Source: Gonatopus flavifemur
Taxonomy: Eukaryota > Arthropoda > Insecta > Hymenoptera > Dryinidae
Direction of reading: 5' to 3'
NCBI GenBank assembly: GCA_018340375.1
Contig: JAFFJZ010000031.1
Coordinates: 1,302,001 to 1,366,000 of the forward strand
Length of the DNA stretch: 64,000 nucleotides
Shown: piece after piece, positions 35,056-47,500 of the stretch
How the letters are laid out: each line of letters begins with the position of its first letter
Numbering within the stretch: the first letter of the stretch is position 1
Made by a program: the position numbers and the translations under genes
The notes under the pieces: generated by a model
What the model was told of the DNA's origin: nothing
What the model saw: only the letters and a program-made list of their open reading frames with translations
Databases searched by the model: none

Positions 35056-37433
35056 AATTGGGCGGCCAGATGCAACAACCGGTCGCGCGCTCGAAAAAAC
35101 GTAAAAGTATTGTCCAAGCTGTAACATTCAACGTCAAAATAAAGAATTCGAATTTTGAAAAACCAAAAATAACAGACGATAGGTCTTGAAAAATGAAACT
35201 CAGTCTTCGTTTACAATTTTTTTCTGTGATCAATAATTCCTTAGTAAAAAAATAAAAACTGCGAATATTTTTGGTCTGAAAATCAATGTTTTCCAATGTT
35301 AGACCTGCTCTAACTTTTGTATTTTTCACCATTTTGGAATGAATCTTATCAATTCTTGTCTGTGAAACTTGGTGGAAGACGATGATGTTGGAAAACTTTG
35401 TATGAAATTATTGTAAATCATCAATTTTCCAATCCAAAGTGAAAATCATGGTTTTCAAGTTTCGTATTGGAAAAGTTTCGAGGGAAGAATGAGCTACAAG
35501 AAACTCCCAGCGACAAAATTGTTCACTAGTGTATGGACTAACTTTCTGGAAAACTTCAGATCGATTAAGCTATTGATTTGGAAAATACAGCGATTTATTT
35601 ATAAGCGCGCAACTCATATTCTCCGTTAGTCCTACGTTCTTCCCGGGTTAAACGTACGAGACTGGACGAAACAAAAGTCCACTTAATTTTCCAAGGTAAT
35701 TTTATGTTCTTTGGATCAGAGAATCCAAATATCGAAGTATTCCCGCAAGATTCATGATAGATTCTTCATCATAAACAACTCGTTTGAAACTATATTCCAA
35801 AGAAACGTTTCGTATTTGAGGAAAATTAGGTAGACAAAGAATTTTCCTTGTTTCACTTGGAGAATAGATTATGTATCAAGCATGTTCACAATACTAGCAT
35901 TTTTTATTTATGCAAACAATTAACAATATATTCAAGGATGGAATTCGTTTTTTTGTAATGTGATGTTTTATGTTGATGTCGAATACTCCAATTTCCTCAT
36001 GAGGGAAAATTGAATAAAACATCATTCATACGAGATCTATTCATTACTTTTCTGATGTATCGTCAAGGATAACATGTCCCAATAATGAACAACGGCAAAC
36101 ATTTTTGGAAAAGTCATATTCTTAATCACAGGATTCAATGAATAATAGGTATTCAACTTTTTTTCAACCACTTTATTTCAAGATATAAATCATAAAGTTT
36201 CTGAACCGAATATATAACTTCATATAGCTTTTTATAGCTTTTGGATAGAACAATATATCACAGTGGGAAAATTGCAATTTCCTCCTCAAATATTTGGAAC
36301 TTATATTAACTTCCTTCGTCACTTTTCCGAAACATTTTCGTTTGATTTGTGGATTATGCCAGTTTTGTTTACAGTTTCTATCGATGATTAGTTAAATGAA
36401 TCATTCGAAAACTTTTGCCCATTAACATCTAAAAACTTTGCCAACGATTGGACATCGTTCAATTCTTGTTGACTTATTCCGACCGAATCAGGTAATGTTG
36501 TATTCAACAAATCATCGAAAACAATATCTGATTGTACAATATGACTTTCGGGTTTTCCACTACAGTCATAAAACAACTCAATTTGCTTATTTGGGGAATA
36601 TATCATTCCATTCACATAATTTATTCTTCAAGTGAAACAAGCAAACTTGTTTGTCTACCCAATTTTCCTCAAATACGAAACGTACCTTCATAGTATAGTT
36701 TCAAGCAAGTTGTTCATAATAAAGAATCTATCATCAATCTCGCAAAAATGATTGGATATTTGGATTATCTGATACAAAAAACATAAAAGTACCTTGGGAA
36801 ATTGAGTAGACTTTTGTTTCGTGCAGCCTCGTACGTTTGACCCGGGAACTACGTAGAAATCACGGAGGATATGAGTTGCGCGCGTATAGATAAATAGCTG
36901 TATTTTCCAAACCAATAGCTTAATCGATCTGAAATTTTCCAGAGAGTTAGTCCATACACTAGTGAACAATTTTGTCACTGGAAGTTCTTTGTAGCTCATA
37001 CTTCCCTCGAAACTTTTCCAATACGAAACGTGAAAACCATGATTTTCACTTTGGATTGGAAAATGGATGATTTACAATAATTTCATACAAAGTTTTTCAA
37101 CATCATCGTCTTCCACCAAGTTTCACAGACAAGAATTGATAAGATTCATTCGAAAATGGTGAAAAATACAAAAGTTAGAGCAGGTCTAACATTGAAGAAT
37201 ATTGATTTTCAGACCAAAAATATTTGCAGTTTTCATTTTCTTACTGAGGAATTATTGATCACAGAAAAAAATCGTAGACGAAGACTGAGTTTCATTTCTC
37301 AAGACCTATCGTCTGTTATTTTTGGTTTTTCAAAATTCGAATTCTTTATTTTGACGTTGAATGTCACAGCTTGGACAATACTTTTACGTCTTTTTGAGCG
37401 CGCGACCGGTTGTTGCATTTGGCCGCTTAATTG
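35056..37433. mobile_element. Foldback-type element with 0.8-kb inverted arms
   Basis: The left arm (about 35056-35880) is the inverse of the right arm (about 36612-37433), with modest divergence; 92-codon ORFs at 35054-35332 (minus) and 37156-37434 (plus) are mirror copies. The ends read GGCGGCCAGATGCAACAACC and the inverse of GCGGCCAAATGCAACAACC. A spacer of about 730 bp separates the arms. Both flanks start with AATT, so the exact boundary and any target duplication are ambiguous. No transposase is recognised. Confidence 0.9.
36388..36615 (-). CDS. Hypothetical 75-aa ORF in the loop of the inverted repeat
   Basis: An ATG-initiated frame that opens at the inner edge of the right arm and runs through the spacer. 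It is acidic with no repeats, and contains DCSGKPESH and IVFDDLL. I do not recognise it. It could be a fragment of the element's lost protein or of captured host sequence, or a chance ORF. Confidence 0.2.
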   Translation of the reverse strand: MNGMIYSPNKQIELFYDCSGKPESHIVQSDIVFDDLLNTTLPDSVGISQQELNDVQSLAKFLDVNGQKFSNDSFN

Positions 37434-39164
37434 AAGTTCGTAAAGGGAATATATAAAACACGGGGGGCACGACCGCGAGGGGAAACTCTACACGGACTAG
37501 GCCGTTTACACTAATCGACGAAAGGGGGGTACAGGGAAACCGCGACCATAAAATTTTGTCCGAGGGAGGGCTCGAGCGAACGAAGGGGATGAATTGAGGG
37601 TTTGAACACAAAGGGTGGAGGGAGAAATCGAATGAAGGAACACGTGGAGGAGGCCACAAAAGGAACTTTCTCACCAAGGGACAAAAACAACACAGCACTA
37701 TAATCCACCGCACCCGCACTCTCACACCGGAGCCACTACTTTGGTGGATGCGTAGGAACGCTATCAATTGAATTGCGGGCCCCGATGGCACGCAACACTC
37801 ACCGTATCTGCAATTTCCGTAAAGCAAAATCTTTGCGTGCACGTGCCGTGACTCGGTTACACGAGAAGTGGCAGGTAAGATGGCCACTTTCTTCTTCTTC
37901 ACCGACGGGTGAGTTCTTAAAGTTACACACGGAACCCCGTCGCCGACTTTCCGTTAGAGCTCACCTCTTGAGCTCGTTTCATTGGTTTTGACGGTGGTGG
38001 TCTCCAAATAACTGTTGGGTAAGTGTGGGTATATGTAGGACGGGGGTTCCCCGGGGTGAAGGGTTCTGTCCTTCCTCAATTCTTTGATTTCTTCTGTGGG
38101 AGAGTGACGGGAAGTGTCGGGGTTTGTGTTGTCTCTCTCGTCCCCTTCTTCTTCTCTCCTAGGGGCATGATGAGTGGCCAAGCGGCGCATGCGGCATGCT
38201 TCTTTCTCCCAGGTCGGCAGCCTAGGCGAGAGGGTGATAGAGGGCATTCCTTCTTCCTCTGTTGATCGGCCAGGGGTGAGAGGAGGTGGACTCCTGTGAT
38301 TGGTGGATTGTCCTTCGGTGGTAAGGGACCGCCGTGTCACCCCGTGGCAGATGGCGTTGCCACTTCGGGGCGGAAAACCTCGACAAATCATAAAACAGCA
38401 GGGATTAGAGGACAGGCATAGTGAAGGAAAGGAGATGTGTTCCTGGTTCTCGTGTACGCGGTGCCATTCCGTGACTCTTTTGTGACGATGTATCACGTCA
38501 CAATATAGAGTGGATCGCAAGCCTCAGTTGACCACTTCGCTCCGTCAACAGTCAAATGCTCTCCCTCACTCCCGAGCATCAGAAGCCCTGCTCAGGCTTG
38601 ATGCTGATGCCATAAGTCCTCGAGACTGGATTGATCAAGAATTAATTAACAAAAATTTGTTGAATTATTCTTTTTCTCGCTCCCTTTCATTACTTATATC
38701 AATTTTACGTTACATTGAAACTGTTTTTCTCATTATTTTTCATAAAATCTTAATGTTCGGCTAATCTCTGGTCACGCGGATGTGGCAATTGCGCCAATTT
38801 TTCATGGCCGAGCTGAATGAGATGAATTGAGATATTCATAGTCATATTTTGAAGGAAGAACAGTTGGATCAAAATTAAAAATTGAGAAACTTTCGTCAAT
38901 CATTTCGAATTGTTATTGTAAAATATGATTATCACATTTCATTGTGAACAACGTTATAAATCGCGTGAAATCAACTTTTTTCAAGAAAGAGAGCAAAGAT
39001 TTGATTGATTATATTTTTCTTAAACGCTCTGCCTTTTCGTATAGTCCCAATATTTTTGGATATATTTATTGTTGAAATCAAGCTTTGTTTATTTTTCTCA
39101 TTTCATTTCATCAGATCCTACTTAGGAGGCTGTAAACGTTAGACGAATAAAAAATGTTTTAACC
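37434..39164. other. GC-richer stretch, no gene recognised
   Basis: 37434-38520 is clearly richer in G and C than most of the window and gives overlapping long ORFs on both strands (172 codons at 37384-37902 and 188 at 37954-38520, both minus) with low-complexity Arg/Ser/Pro content. I see no domain. 38530-39164 returns to AT-rich sequence. Confidence 0.35.
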
Positions 39165-39800
39165 TTGTCTTCAAAAATTCAGAAAATACTCATGCTCCAA
39201 ACATTATGCAATTTGGGAAATTGCACAACGTTCATGGTTCACCAGATTGGAACCACCTCCTGAATTCTGAGAATTGGGACTCAGATTCGGATTCAGCGAC
39301 CCCGAGAATCAACAAATGATTAATTTGAATGGAATACTGTGTGATTTTGAATGTTCCAATTGCCATAACGGATTTTCCATCTTGAATTATAAGAATCCGA
39401 CTCTAGATTTGGATTCCGTAACCGAAAAAACTCCTGAGCGATGGGTTTCGAACAAAATTTCTTGATCCTCGTGTTCTCGGCTGCCATATTAGTTCCACCA
39501 TCTTGAATTTCTCAAATTCGACCACAGATTCGGTTCCAGCGACCCAAAAAACCCCCTCTGGTGAATTCTCAGATAGATTAGAAGGATCTTTGGCCATTTT
39601 TTTGATAATTAGTTTCCTCTCAACCGTTCTTCAATGACGTTTGACGCTGAAACTAGGCCACCATGTTGGGTTTCCAAAAAGGTCACATCTTTCCAAGAAC
39701 TAGGGACCTGTAGCTTCAAAATGAGCGCATGCCCATTCCTGTACGTCGCTCCAATTTTTGAACAGACGGGGTGGCTGATTCCACAAAGAATGCCCCGTAT
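39165..39800. repeat. Dispersed repeat, copy 2, inverted, with three 121-bp units
   Basis: The inverse of this segment matches 27884-28745 along its length, including GGTTCACCAGATTGGAACCA, the 121-bp units and GGTGGCTGATTCCACAAAGA at its right end. It has about two fewer 121-bp units. At 39784-39791 the single CAAAGAAT corresponds to the hAT target site of copy 1, without insertion. Confidence 0.9.
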
Positions 39801-41358
39801 ATATCATATATGGGGCATTCCAAAAAATTCCAAACAACTTCTTCCCTCGACATCCCCGAATTCGTCGACGATTTTTCCGCTTGTTTATCTGAGTTCAAAG
39901 GACTCTCATGGAGGTTTATAGATTCTTCTCTCCGGTCGTTTTTGAATTATTAATGTTTTCATGCGTAAAATTCCACCCAATCTTGAAAATCGGAAAAAAT
40001 TCTCAAAAATACTTTGACCGATTCTCAACACCCCCTTGTTACAAAAAAGTGGGATCAAAATTGCTTTATTATTTTTTTTTCAATTTTTTTCTCAATTTTG
40101 AATTGATTTTTCTGTTCAAATCCATCATTATTAATCCATATCATATGTCTGACGTCAGGATATTCATAATAATCCCGACGTCACCAACAAATAACCTTCC
40201 ACTTGAAAATTTTTGAATGATTATGGAATAAACAGTTGACGTGCGGGGCCGTAATCATTTAGAGAACTAATTATTCTCCATTAAAAGTCGTTCACAAACT
40301 GTGTAGCCCTGTTTTGGCGTCTTTGACTCCTTCCTCTAATCGAATGGCTTTGGCGTGGATTCTCTCGGAATCCCCCCCCCCCACACATAGAAACGTAGTT
40401 ATTATACGTTCAACTGAATCCATTCCAATCAAATGAATTTCCATTGAAATATGAAACTGATAGAATTTTATTCAACTGAAATGAAATTTTCATTACATTC
40501 AAATAAAAATTCATTCGTTCCGAATAACGTTCACTTGAATCAAGTGAAATCCTATTCAATCCGATCAAGTATCTATTCGATTCATAATAAGGGGTTGGAT
40601 CACTGTGACGAGCGCTTTTTCAGAGTAACTTTCAGGAATTAATTTCTGAGGAAGGATTTATGGAACACCAGTTATTCCCTCTGTATCATATTCTTTCTAC
40701 ATTGAGGAACGTGTGAGAATTTTCGTTTTCAAAAATCTTTCAAACTTACTGAATCCCATCGCTTTGCGCATCCTTATGATTTTCACGCCTGTCCAAATGA
40801 TGTTCGTGATTTCGTGAGAACCAATCACCAGATACGGAAACAAAAAATATGCTCATCATCTATATTGTATTGGTTATCGTGGGACGGAGCATGTTATTTT
40901 ATTTTATCTTATTTCATTTTTGATGGGAAAAAAATTCTTGAGTTCGGTGTGCAATGTTCGGGCCCAAATCATATATTATCATTATTAATAACCATCAAAC
41001 GAGGCATGATATCGACAAAATCGTCCGTCACACGAGAGACCTTAGTCCTTAAGATGAGCGTACCAAATTTCAAGTTGATTCGTTAATTAGATCTCGAGAT
41101 ATCGTGTACACCGTTTTCAAAAACATAGCCCTTCGGAAGACGCGTTCGAAGTTTCAAAACACCGCGAGGTGAATAGAGCTGAAATTGTGCCCATCTCCAA
41201 GTTTATATCAATAGTAACCATTTCATTCATCGAAGTAGCTATGAGAGTAGTTGTGACAGTGGAATTATAGCTGATGTGACTGAAGGAATGTAGTTGGGCT
41301 CGAATTGAGCTACATTTTCGTTCCCTGTTTATTAGGACCGTTTTGGTTTGGTGACTGG
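39801..41358. other. Nothing recognised
   Basis: AT-rich sequence with short ORFs and a C-run near 40373-40382. A small palindrome (GGGGCATTCC with its inverse) lies near 39790-39825. Confidence 0.35.
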
Positions 41359-41562
41359 TAGGGGTGTGCGGGTAGCACTTTTTATCGGGTCGGGTTCGGG
41401 TATTTGTATTCCTTTTCGGGTCGGGTCGGGTACCCGATTAAATCGGGTTTTCCAAGTCGGGTACCCGGATATAATAAAATCGCTTGAATTTGATATTTTC
41501 AACTTCTATTCGAAGTTGCCATTGCCGTTGATATTTTGAGGACAAATTGTCTTGAGCGATTA

Positions 41563-44500
41563 TAGGATAGAAGTTTGAATCGTTTCAGTAAACGAATTCG
41601 TTTCAAGAAATCTGGAAGTGGATCACGACATCCCCACTCATCCACTTGAATTCTCGCTCATTGGGCGGTACTATATCCCTACTCCTTACTACCGAGCGCC
41701 AATGACAAGGAACCAAACTTATATGCCAGGGGTTCTTAGGCGATGACTAATCGAGAGGAGGTTATGCGCGCGCAGGATGGGGTTATGTTGACGACATTTC
41801 AACAAAGGCACGACCGAGGAGAATTATGAGGAATAGTTGTATATATCATCCAGAGGTTATTCACAAGAACTTTGGATCGATAAATACAAGTTGATGTTGT
41901 TGGAGTTTGAATCGTTCATTGAATCAAAACGATAATTCGAGGTCACAAAATTTGATGGACCTCCTGATTCTAACAATTCCCTCACGAATATCAGAATGCA
42001 CAGAATGATTAGGTTATGATACCCCCGTTGGAGAGATATGGTATATGTTGTTGGAGTTCCAATCGTTTATGGAGTCAAAACGAAAGATCGGAGTCACAGA
42101 ATTTGATGAACTTCCTGATTCGAACAGTGCCCCCACGAATTTCAGGATGCGAAGAATGATTAGGTTATGATACTCCCGTGGCAGAGACGTTGTATATGAA
42201 TTGGTTGGGAAAGTGCTTGGCGCAGGAATTCAATGATTCAGTAGGCGTTCGCTTATATTTCAACTCTCAACATCATGCGGTGACAGGGAAATCTTATCCC
42301 ATTGATAAGCCAGCAGCGTTAGGCCCCGTTTCCGTATCGAACAGATCATGCAGTGGATAGAACTACGGGTGGATTGAGGGAATCGTACCAGCGACGTAAA
42401 TGGATGAACCCAGAATTTTTCCGTATATTTCGATTCTCCACATCACCCCGTGAGAGGAAAATCGGATCCTGTTGATCCCTGATCCTCGTTCAACTGCGTT
42501 CGAGCCGGCTTGACACCATGCGGAATATAGACGAACTTTGACTGACTTTGAAGAGTTGTACCGGCCACGTGAGGGGATACGGTCGGAATTTTCGTCGGTG
42601 CGTAGACTGTCCACATCACCCAGTGACAGGAAAATCATGTTCCGTGTATCCCTGACCCTCGCTCGACTTCGTTCATGCCACCCAAGAATCATGCACAAGA
42701 TAGACGACATTTGACTGAATTGAAAAAATCGTACTAGCCACGTTAGTGGATACACCCGAAGTTTTCTTGTATAATTTGACTCTCCAGATACCCCAAGGAC
42801 AGGGAAATCGGATCCAGTGAGTCCCTGACCCTCGCTGAAATTCGTTCATACCACTCGAACATCATACACAAGATAGACGAATTTCGACTGAATTTGAAAA
42901 TTCGTACTGGCCACGTTAGTGGATACGCCCGAAATTTTCTTGTTTTAATCAACTCTCCGCATCCCCCCGTGGGGGGAAAATCGTATCCAGTAAGTCCCTG
43001 ACCCTCGCTCAACTTCGTTCATGCCACTCGAACATCGTACACAAGATAGACGGATTTCGACAGAATTTGAAAATTCGTACAGGCCACGTCAGTGGATACA
43101 CCCAAAATTTTCTTGTATAAATCGACTCTCCGCATCCCCACGTGGCAGGAAAATCGTATCCAGTGAGTCCCTGACCCTCGCTCAACTTCGTTCATGCCAC
43201 TCGAACATCATACACAAGATGGTCGAATTTTGACTGACTTTGAAAATTCGTACTGGCCACGTTAGTGGATACACCCAAAATTTTCTTGTATAAATCGACT
43301 TTCAACATCACCCAGTGACAGGAGAATCGTGTCCAGTGAGTCCCTGACCCTCGCTAAACTTCGTTCATGCCACTCGAACATCATACACAAGATAGACGAA
43401 TTTTGACTGACTTTGAAAATCCGTACTGGCCACGTTTGTGGAGACACCCAAAATTTTCTTGTAATAATCGTTTCTCCACATCTCCCAGGGACAGGAAAAT
43501 CGTGTCCAGTGAGTCCCTGACCCTCGCTCAACTCCGTTCATGCCACTCGAACATCATACACAAGATAGACGAATTTCGACAGAATTTGAAAATTCGTACT
43601 GGCCACGTTAGTGGATACACCCAGAATTTTCTTGTATAAATCGACCCTCAACATCTCCCAGTGACAGGGAAATCGTATCCAGTAAGTCCCTGACCCTCGC
43701 TCAACTTCGTTCATGCCACTCGAACATCATACACAAGATACACAAATCTGGACTGACTTTGAAAATTCGTACTGGCCACGTTGGTGGATACACCCGAAAT
43801 TTTCTTGTATGAATCGACACTTCACATCCCCCAGTGACAGGAAAATCGTGTCCAGTGGGTCCCTGACCCTCGCTCAACTTCGTGCATGCCACTTGAACAT
43901 CATACAAGAGATAGACGAATTTTGACTGACTTTGAAAATTCGTACTGGCCACGTTAGTGGATACACCCGACATTTTCTTGTGAAAATCGACTCTCCGCAT
44001 CTCTCCGTGGAGGGAAAATCGTGGCCAGTGAGTCCCTGACCCTCGCTCAACTTCGTTCATGCCACTCGAACATCATACACAAGATAGACGAATTTCGACA
44101 GAATTTGAAAATTCATACTGGCCACGTTAGTGGATACACCCAAAATTTTCTTGTATAAATCGACTGTCCACATCACCCAGTGACAGGAGAATCGTGTCCA
44201 GTAAGTCCCTGACCCTCGCTCAACTTCGTTCATGCCACTCGAACATCATACACAAGATAGACGAATTTTGACTGACTTTGAAAATTCGTACTGGCCACGT
44301 TAGTGGATACACCCGAAATTTTATCGTATAAATCAACTCGCCGCATCCCCCCGTGGAGTGAAAATCGTATCCAGTAAGTCCCTGAACCTCGCTCAACTTC
44401 GTTCATGCCACTCGAACATCATACACAAGATGGACGAATTTTGACTGACTTTGAAAATTCGTACTGGCCACGTTAGTGGATACACCTGAAATTTTCTTGT

Positions 44501-47500
44501 ATAAGTCAACTCTCCGCATCCCCCCGTGGAGGGGAAATCGTATCCAGTAAGTCCCCGAACCTCGCTCAACTTCGTTCATGCCACTCGAACATCATACACA
44601 AGATGGACGAATTTGGACTGACTTTGAAAATTCGTACTGGCCACGTTAGTGGATACACCCAAAATTTTCTTGTATAAATCGACTCTCCGCATCCCTTTGT
44701 GGCAGGAAAATCGTGTCAAGTTAGTCCCTGCCCCTCGCTCAACTCCGTTCATGCCACTCGAACATCATACACAAGATAGACGAATTTCGACAGAATTTGA
44801 AAATTCGTACTGGCCACGTTAGTGGATACACCCAAAATTTTCTCGTATGAATCGACTCTCCACATCCCCCATTAACAGGAGAATCGTGTCCAGTAAGTCC
44901 CTGACCCTCGTTCAACTTCGTTCATGCCACTCGGACATCATACACAAGATAGACGAATTTTGACTGACTTTGAAAATTCGTACTGGCCACGTTAGTGGAT
45001 ACACCCGGAATTTCCTTGTATGAATCGACTCTTCACATCCCCCAGTAACAGGAAAATCGTGTCCAGTAAGTCCCTGACCCTCGCTCAACTTCGTTCATGC
45101 CACTCGAACATCATACACAAGATAGACGGATTTTGACTGACTTTGAAAATTCGTACTGGCCACGTTAGTGGATACACCCGAAATTTTCTTGTATAAATCA
45201 CCTCTCCGCATCCCCCCGTGGGGGAAAACCGTATTCAGTAAGTCCCTGACCCTCGCTCAACTTCGTTCATGCCACTCGAACATCATACACAAGATAGACG
45301 AATTTCGACAGAATTTGAAAATTCGTACTGGCCACGTTAGTGGATACACCCAAAATTTTCTTGTATAAATCGACTCTCCACATCCCCCAGTGACAGGAAA
45401 ATCGTGTCCAGTAAGTCCCTGATCCTCGCTCAACTTCGTTCATGCCACTCGAACATCATACACAAGATACACGAATTTTGTCTGACTTTAAAAATTCGTA
45501 CTGGTCACGTTAGTGGATACCCTCGAAATTTTCTCGTATAAATCGACCCTTAACATCTCCCAGTGACAGGGAAATCGTATCCAGTAAGTCCCTGACCCTC
45601 GCTCAACTTCGGTCATGACACTCGAACATCATACAAGAGATAGACGGATTTTGACTGACTTTGAAAATTCGTACTGGCCACGTTAGTGGATACACCCGAA
45701 ATTGTCTTGTATGAATCGACTCCCCGCATCCCCCCGTGGAGGGAAAATCGTATCCAGTGAGTCCCTGACCCTCGCTCAACTTCGTTCATGCCACTCGAAC
45801 ATCATACACAAAATAAACGAATTTTGACTGACTTTGAAAATTCGTACTGGCCACGTCAGTGGATACACCCGAAATTTTCTTGTATAAATCGACTCTCCGC
45901 ATCCCTCCGTGGAAGGAAAATCGTATCCAGTGAGTCCCTGACCCTCGCTCAACTTCGTTCATGCCACTCGAACATCATACACAAGATACACGAATTTTGT
46001 CTGACTTTGAAAATCCGTACTGGTCACGTTCGTGGATACCCTCGAAATTTTCTCGTATAAATCGACCCTCAACATCTCCCAGTGACAGGGAAATCGTATC
46101 CAGTAAGTCCCTGACCCTCGCTCAACTTCGTTCATGCCACTCGAACATCATACACAAGATGGACGAATTTTGACTGACTTTGAAAATTCGTACTGGCCAC
46201 GTTAGTGGATACACCCAAAATTTTCTCGTATTAATCGACTCTCCGCATACCCCTGTGGCAGGAAAATCGCATCCAGTGAGTCCCTGACCCTCGCTCAACT
46301 TCGTTCATGCCACTCGAACATCATACACAAGATAGACGAATTCCGACAGAATTTGAAAATTCGTACTGGCCACGTTAGTGGATACACCCAAAATTTTTCT
46401 ATCCAATCCGACTCTCCACATCTCCCAGGGACAGGAGAATCGTATCCAGTGAGTCCCTGACCCTCGCTCAACTTCGTTCATGCCACTCGAACATCATACA
46501 CAAGATACACGAATTTTGACTGACTTTGAAAATTCGTACTGGCCACGTTTGTGGATACACCCAAAATTTCCTTGTATTAATCGTTCCTCTACAACCCCCA
46601 GTGACAGCAAAATCGTGTCCAGTGAGTTCCTGACCCTCGCTCACCTCCGTTCATGCCACTCGAACATCATACACAAGATAGACGAATTTCGACAGAATTT
46701 GAAAATTCGTACTGGCCACGTTAGTGGATACACCCAAAATTTTCTTGTATAAATCGACTCTCCACATCCCCCAGTGACAGGAAAATCGTGTCCAGTAAAT
46801 CCCCGACGCCCCGCTCAACTTCGTTCATGCCACTGGAACATCATACACAAGATGGACGAATTTTGACTGACTTTGAAAAATTCGTACTGGCCACGTTAGT
46901 GGATACACCCGGAATTTTCTTGTATAAATCAACTCTCCGCATCCCCCCGTGGGGGGAAAACCGTATCCAGTAAGTCTCCGAACCTCGCTCAACTTCGTTC
47001 ATGCCACTCGAACATCATACACAAGATAGACGAATTTTGACTGACTTTGAAAATTTGTACTGGCCACGTTAGTGGATACACCCGAAATTGTCTTGTATGA
47101 ATCGACTCTCCGCATCCCCCCGTGGAGGGAAAATCGTATCCAGTGGGTCCCTGACCCTCGCTCAACTTCGTTCATGCCACTCGAACATCATACACAAAAT
47201 AGACGAATTTTGACTGACTTTGAAAATTCGTACTGGCCACGTCAGTGGATACACCCGAAATTTTCTTGTATAAATCGACTCTCCGCATCCCTCTGTGGAA
47301 GGAAAATCGTATCCAGTGAGTCCCTGACCCTCGCTCAACTTCGTTCATGCCACTCGAACATCATACACAAGATACACGAATTTTGTCTGACTTTGAAAAT
47401 CCGTACTGGTCACGTTAGTGGATACCCTCGAAATTTTCTCGTATAAATCGACCCTCAACATCTCCCAGTGACAGGAAAATCGTATCCAGTAAGTCCCTGA

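Noticed and set aside
35054..37434. A conserved duplicated 92-aa gene
   Set aside because: The two matching ORFs are mirror images in the arms of one inverted repeat, so their similarity reflects the arms, not selection on protein.
37384..38520. 172- and 188-codon minus-strand ORFs
   Set aside because: They sit in a GC-rich patch where stops are rare, have low-complexity composition, and the first overlaps the arm of the inverted repeat.
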